Source: an uncultured Rubrobacteraceae bacterium
GTDB taxonomy: Bacteria > Actinomycetota > Rubrobacteria > Rubrobacterales > Rubrobacteraceae
Reading direction: 5' to 3'
Length of the DNA stretch: 13,194 nt
NCBI GenBank assembly: GCA_902805985.1
Contig: CADCUW010000429.1
Location: 1-13,194 of the forward strand
Below the pieces are notes generated by a model. It had not been told where the DNA came from and searched no databases. It saw only the letters and a program-made list of their open reading frames with translations. How positions within the stretch are numbered: the first letter of the stretch is position 1; each line of letters begins with the position of its first letter. A program made the translations under genes and the position numbers. Shown piece after piece: positions 12,198 to 13,194 of this stretch.

Positions 12198-12224
12198 CGT
12201 TTAGCTACCGCCCTACGCGCGGCG

Positions 12225-12809
12225 TTAGCGGGAAAGGCGGTCATCGGCGCTCCCGTCGACCTTCCCGGACCCCCGAAGATCGACCTCTAGGCGCTCGGCG
12301 CCCCCCTCCCTGCATCTCCGCGTGGGCAGCCCCAGGCCCCGCAGCAGCCGCACCATCCTCTCGTTGCCGGGCGTCACCAGCGCGTACAGGCACCGCACTC
12401 CCCGACCACGGGCGGCCTCGACCAGTCGCTCCGTCAGCGCCCGGCCCAGCCCCAGCCCCTGCCAGCGGTCCTCTACCAGCGCGGCGTACTCGGCCGCCTC
12501 GCCGCCCTCCTCGCGCTCGAAGCGCACCACCGCCGCGATCTCCTCGCCCCCGTCGGGATCTAGCGCCGCCAGGGCGAGCCGGTCGGCGCCTTCGGCGCGG
12601 GAGAGGCGGGCTGCCTTCTTGTCGGGGAGCTTGCCGAGGGGCCCGAAGAACCTCATCTCTATGGACCGCCCGCTGCAGCGGGCGTGCAGCCTCTGTAGCG
12701 CCCGGGCGTCGCCGGGCTCGACAGCCCGGAAGCGGACCGCCGTCCCGTCGTCCAGCATCAGGGCGTCGTCGCGGCGGTCCCGGCGCCCGTCTTCGCTCCG
12801 GGTTCCCAT
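12225..12809 (-). CDS. GNAT-family N-acetyltransferase
   Basis: 194 residues. The acetyl-CoA pyrophosphate loop is clear in DRWQGLGLGRALTERLVEAA (Q117 to A124 is the Q/RxxGxG/A motif), preceded by strand EAAEYAALV and followed by the VRCLYALVTPGNERMVRLLRGLGL strand-helix typical of the family. The N-terminal part (FRAVEPGDARALQRLHARCS...MRFFGPLGKL) resembles the GNAT domain of acyl-CoA-synthetase-linked protein acetyltransferases. Substrate unknown, possibly protein lysines. ATG 12809 has AGGGGA 4 bases upstream overlapping the adenylate kinase stop region; the 7-bp gap indicates coupling to that gene. A basic 30-residue tail follows the fold. Confidence 0.85.
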   Translation of the reverse strand: MGTRSEDGRRDRRDDALMLDDGTAVRFRAVEPGDARALQRLHARCSGRSIEMRFFGPLGKLPDKKAARLSRAEGADRLALAALDPDGGEEIAAVVRFEREEGGEAAEYAALVEDRWQGLGLGRALTERLVEAARGRGVRCLYALVTPGNERMVRLLRGLGLPTRRCREGGAERLEVDLRGSGKVDGSADDRLSR

Positions 12810-12816
12810 GGGTCCC

Positions 12817-13194
12817 CTAAACGGTCCTGGGGACTTCGTAGAACGCGGGGCGCTCCGGGTGGCCCAGAGCCTCGAGTATCGCCTCGGTGACCTCGGCCAT
12901 TGGCCGGCGGGCGTCCACTACCTCGAGCAGGCCCCGGTCCGCATAGTAGTCCTTCAGGGCGTCGGCCTCCCGACGCCAGGCCTCCAGGTGCCCCCTGGTG
13001 GCCTCCTCGGTGTCGTCGTCTCGCTCCAGGAAGTCCCCCGGGTCGAGCCTCTCTTCGGGGCTGGGCGGCGGGTCGTGCTCTAGGTGGTAGACCTCCCCCG
13101 TGGCCCGGCTCGTCCTGCGCCCGCCCAGGATCCTCTCGACGAGCTCCTCGTCTGAGGGGCCCTCCAGGCAGACGACACGGGTGAGGCCCCCCGC
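12817..13194 (-). CDS. adk: Adenylate kinase, C-terminal part (5' end outside the window)
   Basis: The visible 125 residues are the C-terminal half of adenylate kinase, which interconverts ATP + AMP and two ADP in the cytoplasm. Diagnostic parts in order: VVCLEGPSDEELVERILGGRR, a short LID (RTSRATGEVYHLEHDPPP) without zinc cysteines, the RDDDTEEATRGHLEAW signature with its substrate-contacting acidic and basic residues, KDYYADRGLLEVVDA and the last helix EVTEAILEAL. The P-loop and NMP-binding region lie beyond the edge. It is followed at 7 bp by the GNAT gene. It is not next to ribosomal-protein or secY genes in the part seen, so it may be a second adenylate kinase copy. Confidence 0.9.
   Translation of the reverse strand, partial: AGGLTRVVCLEGPSDEELVERILGGRRTSRATGEVYHLEHDPPPSPEERLDPGDFLERDDDTEEATRGHLEAWRREADALKDYYADRGLLEVVDARRPMAEVTEAILEALGHPERPAFYEVPRTV

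Noticed and set aside
1..13194. CRISPR array, toxin-antitoxin pair or restriction genes
   Set aside because: No regularly spaced repeats of 25-40 bp and no such gene families were seen on either strand.

Overview
The window is very GC-rich, uses GTG starts freely and has close-packed gene pairs. Its gene families (PGPGW membrane protein, PrsW and CPBP intramembrane proteases, an apolar-helix protein with an actinobacterial-type C-terminal domain) point to a high-GC actinobacterium, most likely Rubrobacter-like. That assignment is from memory of families, not from a search.

Layout. (1) 1-1017, chromosomal, minus strand: the N-terminal end of a Tat-exported multicopper oxidase, a 430-bp gene-free stretch carrying one half of a dispersed repeat, and a two-helix membrane protein. 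(2) About 1045-7070, a genomic island. It starts and ends next to two look-alike palindromes (arms TTCTTATGT / ACATAAGAA at 1158-1202 and 7030-7068). Between them are a SWIM zinc-finger gene and a divergent XRE regulator, a 520-bp hairpin-rich leader, a 792-aa DUF3854/TOPRIM primase-like protein, three small unknown genes packed behind it, and a helix-turn-helix/coiled-coil protein. No integrase, capsid or conjugation gene is visible. This looks like the replication/regulation module of an integrated plasmid or satellite-type element, or its remnant. (3) 7070-9510: two convergent intramembrane proteases (CPBP on plus, PrsW on minus) bracketed by an exact 32-bp direct repeat. (4) 9520-13194, chromosomal, minus strand: PGPGW membrane protein, a phospholipase A2-like protein, an apolar-helix phasin-like protein, an alpha/beta hydrolase, a GNAT acetyltransferase and the C-terminal part of adenylate kinase. 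The last two are coupled (7-bp gap).

How the parts may work together. In the island, the primase-like protein would be the replication protein. Its long structured leader, a 13-bp stem ending in a T-run on the antisense strand just before the start codon, short phased repeats inside coding genes (CAGGAC hexamers, AACCTGA decamers) and an inverted repeat in the middle of the primase gene are all arrangements expected of replication-control or origin sequences. They are the best candidates for something undescribed here. The downstream chromosomal part holds lipid- and membrane-related genes, but no single pathway can be assigned.
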